From Vanilla planifolia (lineage: Eukaryota > Streptophyta > Magnoliopsida > Asparagales > Orchidaceae): DNA of 64,000 bases. The notes beneath the pieces were generated by a model. It searched no databases and had not been told where the DNA came from. It saw nothing but the letters and a program-made list of their open reading frames with translations. Made by a program: the position numbers and the translations under genes. The stretch's first letter is position 1. Each line of letters starts with the position of its first letter. The stretch covers positions 821,102 to 885,101 of the forward strand of contig JAIUJO010000090.1 of the NCBI GenBank assembly GCA_023846275.1. Direction: 5' to 3'. Below, piece after piece: positions 40,500 to 54,640 of the stretch.

Positions 40500-42340
40500 C
40501 ATACGCATGCATGCTCACATACACAAACACAAACATACACCTACATACATGTAATTGCACACATGCACAAAAACATACATGGATGTACATGTAACGACAT
40601 GCATATAAACATCAACACATATGCACAAACAAAAACCAAAAAACACATACACGCATGCTTGCACACTTGTACAGCTTGCAAAACTACCTAGCTTGGACAT
40701 ATGTATACACACATACACACACAAAAATATACACGTACACATACATGCATATGCATAGGCACACCAAAGACCATAAACATAGGCTCGTAGACTGGCACAT
40801 GGAAACACACTTGCAGAAATACAAGCACTTGCGTGCACACACACAATCATACACACAAACGTATGAACAGTTATGAATTAACACACATAGATAGACATAC
40901 GTGAACACATATGCATACACATGCACAAGCATTCACACATACCCACACACACACATATGCACATACATATATGCACACAAAGACACACACACATGCACAC
41001 TTGCTTGTGCATACACACATGCACATACACACATACACGTGCATACACACATTCACACACATTGATATAGGCACACAATCACACACACAGACACACACCC
41101 AAACAAGAACATACAAACAAATACACACACACACACATGTGCATACACATGCACACACATGCATGCAAACACACATGCCGACAAGCACAAATACACAATG
41201 AAATGCTCCTATGCATATGCTCACACACATACATGCATCCTTGCAGATGCATGCACATCCACTCATGTACCCAAGCACACACACCCACAAACACGCACAC
41301 TCACATACACACACATGCATGTACATGCACACACATACCCCCACAGTAACATGCAAAGACACACACATACACACATAATAGTATGCATGCACCCATATAC
41401 AGATAGACACACATGCATATACAAGCACACACATGCACACACACACACACACACAGATAAGCATGGACATGCACACAAATGTACACATACTTAGTTGCAT
41501 GCTTACAGACATGAATGCACACTCATGAACCGACATATGTAGATACTGGCAACTCTCAATCACACATACACAAACATGAATGAAAATAAACACATGAACA
41601 TGCAAGCACACAAACACAAGTAGGCACAAAAAAATGCACACATAGAAACTCCAAAAAGGTGAATGAACACAAACACAAACATGTAGACACACACAAGCAA
41701 GTGTACATACATGTACACAAACAAATGTAGACATAAATGCACATGCAAACACACACACATGTACAAACATGCATATGCATAGACATAGATTCACATTTAC
41801 ACACAAATACACACATGCTAGCACACACATGAATTATACACCCCTACACACGCATACACATGAACAAATACACGCACATAAACACACACACACACACCAT
41901 TGTACACACACACCATGCACATGAGCAAGTACAAAACATATTCAAAATCACAAACATGTATACACACATGCACACAACTAAACATGGATGCAAAACACAC
42001 ACAAGCCAATGTGCATGCATGCAAACACACATTCACACATGCATGAATGCTCACAGACACACACATGCATATGTATGCACACACGTGCAGAAGAACAGCA
42101 CCCTCAAACTCACCAATACCCACACACACATGCATACTTCCACAAACATGCCCAACATCACACACAATAAAACATGAACACCTAGGCATGTGCACTCAAA
42201 CACAAACACACACATGCATATGCATAAACATACATATAGAGTCACATTCATATGCATGTGGGCAAGTCTGAAAAAACACATAGTCACAAACAAACACACA
42301 TGCACATGAATGCCTGCACACTTGCATGACACTCACAGAT
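40500..42340 (+). repeat. Older CA-array block, paralogue of 44,585-46,400
   Basis: Rare non-CA words occur in the same order in both blocks with a drifting offset. They are ACATGTAACGACATGCATAT (about 40,588) with ACATGTAAAGACATGCATAT (about 44,673); GCTTGCA/AGCTTG words near 40,670 and 44,730; CATAGATAGACA at 40,886 and 44,978 (offset 4,092); CACATCCACTCATGTACC at 41,254 and 45,408 (4,154); GAATTA at 41,831 and 46,043 (4,212); AACATGGATG at 41,981 and AACATGGATG at 46,203 (4,222). The copies are clearly diverged, with many small indels. Ends are approximate. Confidence 0.75.
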
Positions 42341-42645
42341 GCACCCACCTACCCATGCACACATTAGTACACACAAATGCATGCACACATGCACATGCAC
42401 ACACAACATATTTACAAGCATATGTGCCCACATGCACATGCACACACTCACATAGACACACATAATGGCACACACACGCTAGAAACACACACACAAGCAC
42501 ACCCACACATGCATACACACACTTCTAAGCTCACACACAAAGACACACAAACATGCATGCACACATGCACAAACGCACACACACATACCCACTAAGCAAA
42601 TGCATGCATACATGCACCAAAGTGCACACACACTTAGGCCAAAGT

Positions 42646-42650
<5 letters not shown>

Positions 42651-42677
<27 letters not shown>
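42651..42677 (+). repeat. Perfect (CA)13 microsatellite
   Basis: A 27-nt uninterrupted CA run, tied with 33,531-33,557 as the longest pure run I noticed in the whole array. Confidence 0.9.
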
Positions 42678-42681
<4 letters not shown>

Positions 42682-44584
42682 GCACATGCACAAACACAAA
42701 CACAAATGCATAGAGACGCACACACACAGACAAATGCATAGACACATACACGCAAACACTAAGGTACATGCACACACACACACACAAACACCACTCATTC
42801 ACTCACACAAACATGCACTTTCACATGCAAGCACACATACTTTTTTTATACAAGCATAGACATAAGCACACACACATTCACAGAAAGGCACACATACATT
42901 CAGACAACTTGGAGATACACTTATGCATACATATGCAAACACACATACATAAATACATGTAGACACTCACACACTTACACAGACAAATCACACACCTATG
43001 CGTGGATATACATACACAAGCACACAAATGCACACGTACAAATATGCGCACTTGCAAAAACACACACAGGCACCCAGACACGTGCCCGTGCCCACACACA
43101 CGTCTCCACACATGTATGCATGTGCACAAATACACACATACACACACATATGCATATGCAAATACATATGCATAAGCAAATGCATATGCAAATGCATGAC
43201 ACTCACACATTTAGTCACACATGCATGCATACACACACATAAATGAACACACATAAAAACACATGCATATAGTAACATGTGTGCACACACAAGAACACAC
43301 CCACACACTTACAAAATCACATGCACATAGACATGCACTTTCACAAAAACTTACACAAGCACATACACACAAGAATAAGTGCGCACACACAGACACACAA
43401 GCACATCCACATGCGCACACACATGCACACACCAACACATTGGTAAACACAATGACAAATGCATACACACACTTGCACATATGCATTCACATACACATGT
43501 AGACATACCTACACAATCACACATATGCACATGAACACAATCTCCCACAATCAAATATACACACATATACATAATGAAACACCTGCATCCACACTCATGC
43601 ACATAGATGCACACAAATACATGAACTCATGCACACATAGGCAAAGACAAAAACACAAACACCTACCCACACGAACACACACAAGCACATGCATGGAAAT
43701 GCATGAAAACCCATAGACACTCACACACATACACAAACATGCTAACATGCACATGCACATAGACATACATACACACTTCTTGGTGTATAGAAACACACAT
43801 AAAAACACATTCCAACAAATACATTAATGCATAGGCATGCACACGTAAGCACACAAATAAGCACAAACACACACTTACATACATGCATACACACATGTGC
43901 ACATACACACACATGCACACACACACACCTTCTCACATGCACATCAATGCATACATGCCATGCACAAACATTAGTATACATATGCTTGGAAAGACTCACA
44001 TGCTTGTGCACACAAGAGCACATGCACACACACCTAGACACATACCAGCACTTAGCTACACACTTATGCAAACACACATGCACATGAATGCATACACACA
44101 AGAGCATGAGCAATCATCCATACACATATGCACGTACCTACACAACAAAAACCACACACACATACAAAAATTCATGCACATACACACTCATACACATAAC
44201 ATATATTCAGATAGACACATACAGTAACATACCCTCACAAATGCAAACATACTTGCAAAAATGCATACACCAACACATGCTAGCATGTCCACATTCACAC
44301 ACATACAAACACATTCACACACACTTGTCTATGCACATGAACACCTAAACTTGTGTGTGCACATGAATACACACACCCATGAATACACGTGCATGTAAGC
44401 ATACATCCACACATGCACCCATAAGTACACACACCTAAATATAGATATGCACATGCAAGAACACATACTTGGACATGCATACCCACACACATGCACATAC
44501 ATGTACACACATGAATGACACGCACATGCTTACACCCATACACACACATGCATGCACACTAACACACACAAACACATGCATACA

Positions 44585-46400
44585 CCCATGCTTGCTTGCT
44601 TACACACACGAACATAGACATACACATGCATACATGCAATTACACACATGCACACAAGCAAACATGCACGTACATGTAAAGACATGCATATGAACATGAA
44701 AACATATACACACTTTCTTGTAAACTTGCATAGCTTGCACACTTCCACAGCTTGTACACTTACATAGCTAGCATAGATGCATGCACGCACACACACACAA
44801 AAAAACAATATTCACACACACACACACCTACATACACACATATGCACATGCCTAAGCACAAGCATGACACACATGCTTATAGACTTGGACATAGACACAC
44901 ACTCACACAAAAATAAGCACTTGCAAGAACACACACAATCCCACACACAAACATATGAATAATCATGAATGAACATGCATAGATAGACACAAGTTCACAC
45001 ATATGCATACACATGCACAAGCATGCACACATGCAAATGCATGCACATACACACACCTACACATACATACGCACATGCACACATTCACAAAAAGAAACAT
45101 ACACACACACACTTGCTTGTACATACACATGAGCACATATACATACACATGCATACACACACAAACACATAGACTCACACACATAGATATAGATACACGG
45201 AACCACACATGCACACATATGCCCAAACAAGAGCACACAAACAAATACACACACATCCACATATATGCACACAAACACTCATACACACACATGCACACAC
45301 ACATTAACACATGCATGCATATACACACACATTCCCACAAGCACAAACAAACAATGACATAGGCGTATGCATATGCTTACACGCATGTGAACCAACATAC
45401 ACGCATGCACATCCACTCATGTACCTAACCACACACACCCACACACTCGCACAATCACATGTACACACAAGCATGCTCTGCACACACATGCCTTCACACT
45501 AACATGTGAAGACACACACACACACACGTACACACATACCAGTATGCATGCACACCCACATATAGACAAACATACACCCATAAGAAAGCACTCATATGCA
45601 CACACATAAACACACTCAGATGTGCATGGACACACACACATGCACACATACTTTCTTGCACACACCTACTTACACACACAAATGAACACACATGAAAAAA
45701 ATCTATATTTGCTTATACTAGAACCTATCAATGGCACAAACACACAAATGAATAAAAATCTAGATCTAAAAACACAAGCATACAAAAACACACATGCACA
45801 AAAACATGCACACACACAAAAACTGCATGGACACATATAAACACAAAAAAACATGAATGTAGACAAACATAAATAAATAGATACACACAAAAACATGCAC
45901 ATGCATAAAAAATGCACACATAAATGCAAATGAACACACTTCATATCCACATACACACACACATGCACAAACATACATACACATAGACATAGACTTGCAT
46001 CCATGAACACACACACAAATGCACACATGCTTGCACACACATGAATTACACACCCCCACACATGCATGCACACAAACATGCATACACATGAACACATAGA
46101 CACATACATAAAGGCATGCACACACTTTTGTACACACACACACACACCATACACATAAGCATGTAAAAAACATACACTAAATGACATACATGCACAAACA
46201 TAAACATGGATGTAAAACACAGACACACCAGTGTGTTCACATGCAACACACATTCACGCATGCATGCATGCTCATTTACACACACTTGCATATGTATGCA
46301 CATACGTGCACAGGAACACACACATGCACCCACAAACTCACCAACTCACACACACACCCTTACATGCACATAAACTTATACTCGAACACATACACTCAAA
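44585..46400 (+). repeat. Older CA-array block, paralogue of 40,500-42,340
   Basis: This is the downstream member of the pair, with collinear landmarks as described for 40,500-42,340. It contains a local unique-looking interruption at about 45,698-45,775 (ATCTATATTTGC..., GAACCTATCAATGG, ATCTAGATCTAAA) that has no counterpart I could find in the upstream member; at the equivalent place that member carries CTCCAAAAAGGTG (about 41,648). Confidence 0.75.
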
Positions 46401-46831
46401 CTCATGCACAAATATGTAGACACACACACTTGCACAGAGGCACACACTCACACAAACACCATGAGCACATGCTTGAATACACACAAAAACACATTCACTT
46501 ACATATGTTAGTGCCCACATGCATACACACACATACACACACACAAAGATTTATACAGATGCATATAGCACCGATACATAAGAATGAAAGACATGCATGC
46601 TCACTCACCAACATAGATACACATGCATGCATCCACACACACACATACACCCTCACAAAAAATTATGTTGATATATGCACACATGAGCACACACAAACAT
46701 GCATACACATACAACAAACACACACATGCACGCACACCACCACACACACATACACATATATGCAAACCGAGAGACATGTATACACAAAAAAATATACAAG
46801 CACACACACAGGCATATGCTTGTAGACATAC

Positions 46832-46863
46832 ACATAAACATGTGCACATGTCTATGTTTATGT
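46832..46863. repeat. Inverted repeat at left junction of the flipped island
   Basis: ACATAAACAT (46,832-46,841) and ATGTTTATGT (46,854-46,863) are exact reverse complements, separated by 12 bp that contain the palindrome GTGCAC. The structure sits exactly where CA polarity changes to GT polarity. Confidence 0.85.
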
Positions 46864-47370
46864 GTGCATGTGTGTGCCTATGCATCTATTTGCATGTGTG
46901 TGTGTGTTCTTGTGTATGTTTGTGTGAGTGTGTGCATATGTGCCTTTGCAATGTGTGTGTGTTCTATGAGCATGTTTGCATGTGTATAGGTGTGGATGTG
47001 ATATTATACGTGCATGTGCATGCATGAATGTGCATGTGCACATATGCATGTGCATGTGTCAACATGTTTGTGCTCTTGTGTATATATGTTTATAGGTCTA
47101 TGCATGTGCGTGTGAGTGCATGTTCTTATGCACATTGATGTTCCTCTATGCATGTATTCATGTGAGATCATGTACATGTGTGTGTGAGCATGTTTATGTG
47201 TGTGTGAGTGTGTTTATGTGTGTGTGTATACATTTGTGCGTATTTGTGCATTTGCATTACTGTATGTGTGCATGTAAGTGTGTTTGGATGTGCATGCATT
47301 TGCATGTGCATTTATGTGTGTGTCCATGTTTTTGTAAGTGTGTGTTCTTATGTTTATGCTTATGCTTACA
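46842..47370 (-). repeat. Inverted (GT-rich) island in the CA array
   Basis: The plus strand switches abruptly from CA-type to GT-type sequence (ATGTGTGCATGTGTGTGCC, GTGTGTGTGTTCTTGTG, TGTGTGTGAGTGTGTTTATG) and returns to CA type at about 47,370. The words inside are reverse complements of ordinary array words, so about 0.53 kb has been flipped. I did not identify the parental segment. The composition change is unambiguous; boundaries are good to about 10-20 bp because the junction words are partly palindromic. Confidence 0.93.
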
Positions 47371-47388
47371 TGCACACACATAAACATA
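47349..47388. repeat. Inverted repeat at right junction of the flipped island
   Basis: TATGTTTATG (47,349-47,358) and CATAAACATA (47,379-47,388) are exact reverse complements with a 20-bp spacer, positioned at the GT-to-CA switch. The core word CATAAACAT is shared with the left junction. It is also fairly common elsewhere in the array, so sharing alone is not proof of mechanism. Confidence 0.8.
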
Positions 47389-47942
47389 GGCATATAAATA
47401 GATGACCACAAATATACACTCACACATATACAAACACACACACATAGAAACATGCATAAACATGTAGACACACCCACACTCATACATTTATGCACAAACA
47501 TGCATGCTCACGTACGCACACATGTACACACACACATGTATAGACATACATACATACACATATAAACACATGAATACAAGCACACACACACTTTGCACAA
47601 GCACACACGTGCACACACACACAGGAGCAAAAATATGCCCACACACACAAACACACACATGCACTTATAGAAATGCACATGTGCATAAACACACATGCAC
47701 CAATACTTTCATATGCCCATGAACATGTACACAAAAATTTTTGCACATAGGCACACAAAAAACACACACATATAGGCACGCACAAACACTCTCGTCCATG
47801 TCAACTTACAGATGCTCCAATAAGTAGACATAGATGCTCACACACACTCATACACACAAGCACATACATATATGCACATAAAGCCATCAACACACACATG
47901 CACTTGGATAAATGCACATCCACACACACAATTATAGACACA

Positions 47943-47962
47943 CACACACACATGTGTGTGTG
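47943..47962. repeat. Perfect 20-bp palindrome, CA run meeting TG run
   Basis: CACACACACA is followed directly by TGTGTGTGTG, giving a spacer-free palindrome with 10-bp arms. It can form a cruciform or snap-back hairpin. It lies about 0.57 kb downstream of the flipped island. Confidence 0.85.
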
Positions 47963-48999
47963 CACTTGCACACAAACAAATGCCAAGGAACCCACATGTA
48001 CATGCTTATGCACATATGTGCACACAAAAATACACATATACAGCCACATGCAAACAAACAAATACACTTACATATATACATGCATAGCTAGACAGGTGTG
48101 TACACACACACTCAACCATGCATAGAAAAATACACACACATATGTAGACATGCAAACATGCATAAACACACATTGGTACCCACACATGACCATGCACACA
48201 CATGCACATGCACACATAAACTCACATACACACATGCACACACACACACATCCATGTAAGTAGGCACAGATACACATGCACACACACATGCACACAAACG
48301 CATGCCCAAAGGCATTAACACACAAACACGCACATGCATACACATATACACACAAATGTGCCTATCCACATACATAGACACACACACATGTACCCATGAA
48401 TACACATGCATATGCACACATATACACATGCATCTGAGCACACAAAAATGCTTGTACATGCACACATACACGAGTACCCATACACACACAAGCATATGCT
48501 TGCACAAGCATTAGCAAATACACTTACACTAACAAACAAATGCATGCATGCCCATACGCACACACATATACACACACAAGCAAGCAAACATCAACCCAAA
48601 AACATGTACACACACACATGCATGTATATACAATCACACACAAATGCTCATATACATGCACAAGAGCACCAAAATGTGCACATTTTCAACACATGCATTA
48701 GAGCACAAAGAACACAAATGCACAAACACATATATACGTACATACACTTGACGATACACAAACACACATACCTTAAGATGTATGCACACATACACATACA
48801 CACATGCACACATGCACATATATGCTCTCCCACTAGCATTCACAAGCATACATAAACACACAGACTAACCACATGCTCAAATGCACGTATGCACATACAA
48901 ATGCGTACACACTCACACATGTGCCCATGTGCACACACACACACATTCACACACATGAATACCCATGCATGCATATGAACACACACACATGCACACAAA

Positions 49000-49330
49000 A
49001 GAACACACACACACATACGCACATGTGCCCATGTGTACACACAGACTTATCTACTCACACACACAAACACCAACACAAGCTAACACATGAACACAAACAC
49101 ACTGGCACATTAACAAACACACACATGCACAAATATTTGTTTGCATACATAAGCACACCCACACATACACACAACACACAAACACACACATACATAGACA
49201 CACATGCACATGTACACACACACAGTTACACATACACAAGCACATGACATGCACAAATAGAAGTAAACACATGTATGTGCACAGCAACACACTCAAACTT
49301 ATACAGACACATGTAAGCATTAGCACAAAT
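49000..49330 (+). repeat. Tentative diverged paralogue of 52,130-52,600
   Basis: Shared rare words in order: GTGCCCATGTG (about 49,025 and 52,144); TTTGTTTGCAT followed by AAGCACACCCACAC (49,136 and 52,373); AAATAGAAGT with AAATAGAGGT (49,255 and 52,520). Offsets run from about 3.1 to 3.3 kb. In a sequence this simple the evidence is suggestive only. Confidence 0.4.
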
Positions 49331-50430
49331 ACACACATACACACACACATAGGAACACACATTCAAACACACACAAGCACACCAAAACACATAAACAAAC
49401 ACACGTAGGCACATGCACACACACACACACCCTCATCCACCTTTACACACATAGATGCAAGCAAAAATAGACACACACGTGTACACATGAACACCCTTTC
49501 ACAAATGTGTGCATGCACACATACAAAAACACGCCTTCACATGCATACACACACATGCACAAGCACATGCACACACATGCACTGAAACACTTGCATAAAC
49601 ACAACCTCACTACATAGACACATGCACTCACGTGAACACAAACTCTCACATGCATGTACATCTACATACATGCATGCACACCCAAACACATAGAATCATA
49701 TGCCCACAAAAACATAAATGCACAATCAGACATGCACATATGCATTTGCCCACATGCATTAACACACTTTGACACACATACATCCAAACACATGCACACA
49801 AAAACACATGCAAATAAAAAAACAATCACACATATGCACATGTATACATGCACACACAAATGAACACATAGCCCACAGACATACACATGTTACAGCATGT
49901 ACACACTCACACACACATGCTCTTAAGCACACACATGTGCATGCTTAAATTCACACAAACACTCACACACACCTATGCAAATGAACACACACACATGCAA
50001 AGACACACTTGTGTGGATGTGCATAAGAAAACTAACACAAACACATACGCTAACACACACCCAAATGCACACACATACATTGGCACACATCCCCACACAC
50101 ACACACACACAAAAATGCAAGCACACACAAACCCACACACAAGCGCACACACAAACACATATGCATACACCACCTTGAACATGCTTGCAAATACACATAC
50201 ACATGTACACATTCCCAAATATACACACATAGGAGCCCATATGCATCGGCTCAAGCACATATGCATGCATGCACTCATACGTAGGCACACACAACAACAC
50301 CTACACCATCATACACACAAGAACATGCATGCATAGCAAACATATGCATGCAGACACGTGAGTGCATACACACATGCACAAATGCACCTAGTCACATGTG
50401 CACATATGCACAAACACACACATGCACACA

Positions 50431-50650
50431 CACAAATGCACACATAAATAAATGTACACACACACATGCATGCACTTATATATACAATTACCCAAACACA
50501 CACACACATACACACAAACATGCATGCACACACACACGCACAAAAATGCAGACATGAATAAATGTCAACAGACACACATGCATGCACTTATATATACACC
50601 TACCCAAACACACACACACATACACACCAACATGCATGCACACACATACA
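50431..50650 (+). repeat. Local tandem duplication, unit about 110 bp
   Basis: AATGCACACATAAATAAATG (50,435) recurs as AATGCAGACATGAATAAATG (50,545), and CATGCATGCACTTATATATA recurs about 112 bp later. In both copies this is followed by ..TACCCAAACACACACACACA. The units are about 50,431-50,538 and 50,539-50,650, with a handful of differences. Confidence 0.88.
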
Positions 50651-52129
50651 TACACACACGCACCCATATACACACATGTATATGCACAGACATGCATCGA
50701 CACTAGCAAGTATACAAACATGCAAAAATTGACACACAGGTGCATACACACGTGTTGATATGTGCCCACACAAGTAAACACACATGCATGCACCCATGTA
50801 CACACATGCGCATACATAAGCACAGAAGTACACTCATACATGAAAATGAACACATTATACATACATATACACAAACAGGCATGAAGACATGCACACATGA
50901 GCATGCAAACACACCCATACGCATACAGGTGCATCCACAAACAACCATAGGCATAAGCATGGGCACAAGAACACAAACAAACATAGGCATTCACACATAC
51001 ACACACACACGCATGCACAAAGGCACTCAAACATGCACACACACACACACAAATGCATACACATGGACACACACGCTCACTCAGGCATTCGTACACACTA
51101 AAGCACATAGACACGCATGCACAAGTACAGACTTGAACACACACACATGCTCAGATGCACATAACACATGCACACACACTACACACTCACACATGGACAC
51201 ACACAAACACACATGTACTCACACACAGACATATGCACACCAACATACACACGCACACAAACACATGCACATGTACATATAAACAATGAAACCCAAACTC
51301 ACACACACACATAACAACACACGCACACACATACACACATGTGAACACAAAAATGAACACATGCACACACTTATGTACTAACACACATACATGCATACGC
51401 TCGCACAAGCACACAAACACACACACCCACACACATATACATACATGTACACACACACATGCATAACATTAACATATACACACACAGACATGAACAAACG
51501 CACATACGTCCACACATAAATGCACAGACACATAACGACACTGACAAATATAAATGCACATACAGACACATGCACACATACACACATAAACATGAATGTA
51601 CATAGACAAACACACATGCACACACAGTTACACATTGCCGCACAATCATAGACATGTGCACACACTTACACACACACTTATACACAAACATGCATGCACA
51701 CACAGACATATTATAGGCACACATGTACACACACATGTAGGCATACACATCTACACCCATATGCACACACATATACGTACACAGTCACACAGGGACACAC
51801 ATGCACACAAATTTACACACACTACCACATACACACATGTAAACATACTCATGCATGCATATGCACACAAAGGCACATGCATCACCTTGAGACCTATGAA
51901 CCTATGAACACATACACATATAAATGCACGCACGAATGCGCACACATATGCACATAGAAAAATACACACCCAAATGGACACACACACACATATATACATA
52001 CATGTACATACACATGCATGCACACACATGTGCACACACATGCCCTTACATGCTCACATACAAACACATAGACATGCACACACACATAAACATGTACACA
52101 CACATACAAGTACACTTACACATGCACTA

Positions 52130-52600
52130 AAACACACTCATAGGTGCCCATGTGGAAACACACACACATACACAATCACACATACACACACACCTACACA
52201 TACACACATGTTCTTGTGTGTACTCACACAAGCACACCTATGCACAAACACACACAAATGTGCACACACTCAGACACATACTCATGTGTGTACACACAAA
52301 TGCACACAAACAAACACCCACAAAAACCAACACACACACACACACACACTCGAACATTGATACACGCACACATTTGTTTGCATGCGCAAGCACACCCACA
52401 CACACATATGCACACACATACATTCACATGCACATGCATACACAAAAACTCGCATAATTACGCATACATACACACACATTCACACTCACTTCCACATGCA
52501 CATTCATGCAGACACACATAAATAGAGGTGCACACGTGCATGCACATAGCAATAGGCACAAACACACATACATAAGCACACATTCATACTTGTAGGAACA
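52130..52600 (+). repeat. Tentative diverged paralogue of 49,000-49,330
   Basis: This is the downstream member of the weak pair described at 49,000-49,330. Order and spacing of the rare words are preserved, but intervening sequence is too simple and diverged to align by eye. Confidence 0.4.
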
Positions 52601-53359
52601 CACCTGCACATGCATAAGCACACATATTCAATGACACATACGTGCACATGAATACATGCTCCCACACATAGGCACATGCCCAAAAACACATGCCCATCCA
52701 CACGCATGCACAAATTGACACACGCATGTGTATACACACACACATTCATAAACATGCACATCCATACACACATAGGCATATGCACACAAAGACTTGTGCA
52801 CACACACACACATGCATTAACACACAAACACACATACTCACATAAGCACAAACTCTCACATACACACAAAAATACGCACACATACATAAACATACACACA
52901 CATGCCCACAAAAATACATAGATGCATATGGACACACATGTATGCACAACCACACATGCACATACAAACATGTGCACATGCTTTAGAACAAACACATGCA
53001 CAAATGCACGTGCACACACACACACACATCTGCGCACACATGCACGCACACACAAGTAAACACATGCATAGACACACCCACATACTCATGCACATACAAA
53101 ATAGACACAATGCATAATCACATATATGCACAAGCACACATGCACACACAGACGAATAGAAAACCCACACACAAACATGTACCAACATGTGCATTTGCAT
53201 ATGCATTCACACACGCGTACTCACTCATGCACATGAAAACATACATGCACGTATGCATGCACATCAACATAGACACAAACTCATGCACACAAAAACACAC
53301 ATGTACATGTGTGCACACGCACACCAACGTGTACATATGCAGGCATATACACAAATGCA

Positions 53360-54640
53360 CACCTATGTATACACACACACCTTACACACACATTACATGC
53401 ACAGACACATATTTTCAAATGCAAGCTTAAATAAACTCAAACACATACACATATATACAAACACATACACATGTAAGCACCCATACACATGCAATAGACT
53501 CAGATGCATATAGAGATACACACATCCACACACAGAGCAACTCACACACATGTACAAAAATGCACCAACTTATACACACATTGAAACACACATGCACATC
53601 CTTAAGCACACACATGAAACCCTACACTTAAGTACATACACATGCATGCACGAACACATTAGCAAATGCAAACACACACACACAACCACACTGACAAACA
53701 TGCGTGCACAAACACACTGATAAGCTTGCATAACACTTACACACACACATGTGCACATACATATACACACCTAGTCACATGCACAAAATAGCACATACAC
53801 ATACAAACATCCACACACACACACACATACACAAAATCATGCACACAAACACCAGCACATACACACTTACACACACAAAGATGCACACTGTCACATTTGC
53901 AAATGAATTCACTCACATAAGCACACATGCACACACCCACACACCCACATGCACACAAGAAGACATACATGAACATAATCATAGACATGCACACACACAT
54001 AACCACATTAGTATACACATATGCACACACACACATGCTAAAGCATACACACAAACATAGACATAAAAATATGCATGCACACACACACACACCATGCACA
54101 AACATGCAATGGCACATATGTAGCCACACTTGCACACATATTCCAATGCTCAAGCATACACACACACACAAGTGCGCACATAGAGGTTCACACACATATA
54201 CACACAAATGAACACACACACACATGCACATGCACTGGAACATGCAAACACATAAATAAGCACACACATATACATTAACACACTGACACACACATATGCA
54301 CAAAGATACATAAACACACACAGGCATGAAGACATGCATGTGCATGCACATGCACATGCCTACACACATTCAAACACACATAAGACACACACATACAAAT
54401 AAACACAAGCACACATATATATGCAAAAGCACACTCAAACATGCAAATAAAAATAAATGAATACACATGGACACACAAGCACACTTGCATGCACCCACAT
54501 AAACAAAAGAACACACACAAGTGCACATACACACATGCATGCATAGACATGGACACACACAAATGCTCGCACACTCATATAAACACACAAGCGCAAACGC
54601 ATGCACACCTACATGTACACACTCATACGTGTGCACACAC
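53360..54640 (+). repeat. Older CA-array block, paralogue of 58,440-59,570
   Basis: Collinear rare words include AAGCTTAAATAAAC at 53,423 and AAGCTCAAATAAAT at 58,477 (offset 5,054); ATATAGAGATACACAC at 53,508 and ATATAGAGGTACACAC at 58,553 (5,045); TAGAGGTTCACACA at 54,181 and TAGAGGTTCACACA at 59,103 (4,922); and a 37-nt stretch identical in both at 54,375-54,411 and 59,309-59,345. Ends are approximate. Confidence 0.8.

Noticed and set aside
40871-41830. 319-codon open frame on the minus strand, rich in Cys, Val and Met
   Set aside because: It lies wholly in the CA/ATGCAC array, overlaps open frames on the other strand, and has no domain beyond dinucleotide-driven CVC/MCV repetition.
46623-47405. 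Plus-strand frames with Cys/Val-rich character (for example 47,120-47,383)
   Set aside because: They appear only because this segment of array is inverted, so the usual minus-strand composition is read on plus.
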